Source: Echinococcus granulosus (lineage: Eukaryota; Platyhelminthes; Cestoda; Cyclophyllidea; Taeniidae). From it: a stretch of 64,000 nucleotides of DNA. The notes below the pieces were generated by a model, which saw only the letters and a list, made by a program, of their open reading frames with translations, was not told the origin of the DNA and ran no database searches. The DNA lies in assembly GCF_000524195.1 (NCBI RefSeq), contig NW_020170424.1, forward strand, positions 348,644-412,643, read 5' to 3'. This document shows, piece after piece, positions 63,809 through 64,000 of the stretch (position 1 is the stretch's first letter; every line of letters begins with the position of its first letter). The position numbers and the translations under genes were made by a program.

Positions 63809-64000
63809 CTAGTCAGGGAGCGAGATCAGTTGATTCTATCCAAAATTTACGAAATATTACAGTGTCAGTAAAGTTGTTCGACTGTGTATCTGGGCTTTGA
63901 CCATTTCCCCGATTAATTTGTAGGCGTTTTTATTCTTCCGTGGTTGCACATTTGTCTTATAAAATCTTTGGAATACAAGACACGAAAACGGTGTCTCAAG

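Overview
The window is nuclear DNA of a flatworm, most likely a tapeworm. No gene here is bacterial: every recognisable protein is split by GT-AG introns. Intron lengths fall into two small classes, about 33-44 nt and about 73-78 nt, plus long ones of 0.25-5 kb. From memory, that bimodal pattern is typical of tapeworms and rare elsewhere. The moderately AT-rich composition and the degenerate CATC/GATG repeat tracts fit. The genus cannot be fixed from the sequence alone.

Three large genes could be rebuilt, all on the minus strand, so each is read from high to low coordinates. (1) 3927-12293: a complete 19-exon DNA topoisomerase III alpha (TOP3A) of 1068 residues, with a possible mitochondrial presequence, Toprim domain, catalytic Tyr348, a C4 zinc ribbon, two GRF fingers and a C-terminal CCHC knuckle. 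One base is missing in exon 4 (11704-11710), so the frame breaks inside a conserved motif. (2) 17526-40482: a 13-exon RhoGAP protein of about 1443 residues with PH-like, Ras-association and RhoGAP domains and a long Ser/Pro-rich tail, the ARHGAP20-type architecture. (3) 47306-62559 and beyond the right edge: the C-terminal HECT domain of a NEDD4-family E3 ubiquitin ligase of the WWP/ITCH/Su(dx) group. Its C2 and WW part should lie mostly above 64000.

For each multi-exon model, the summed exon length divides exactly into codons (allowing for the one missing base in TOP3A), and every exon joins its neighbours in phase. This supports the structures strongly. The left end (1-3.9 kb) holds fragments of at least one more gene: a small minus-strand exon resembling the end of a PX domain, a cysteine-rich minus-strand ORF, and two weak plus-strand candidates. 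A few protein-like plus-strand ORFs lie inside introns of the large genes.

The three genes do not form a pathway: genome maintenance, Rho/Ras signalling and ubiquitination. I found no CRISPR, operon, phage or bacterial defence system and nothing I can call a new biological system. The most useful observations are the TOP3A frame break, tiny introns that would translate in frame if retained, a predicted alternative TOP3A C-terminus, a 22-nt microexon in the RhoGAP gene, and the orphan ORFs.
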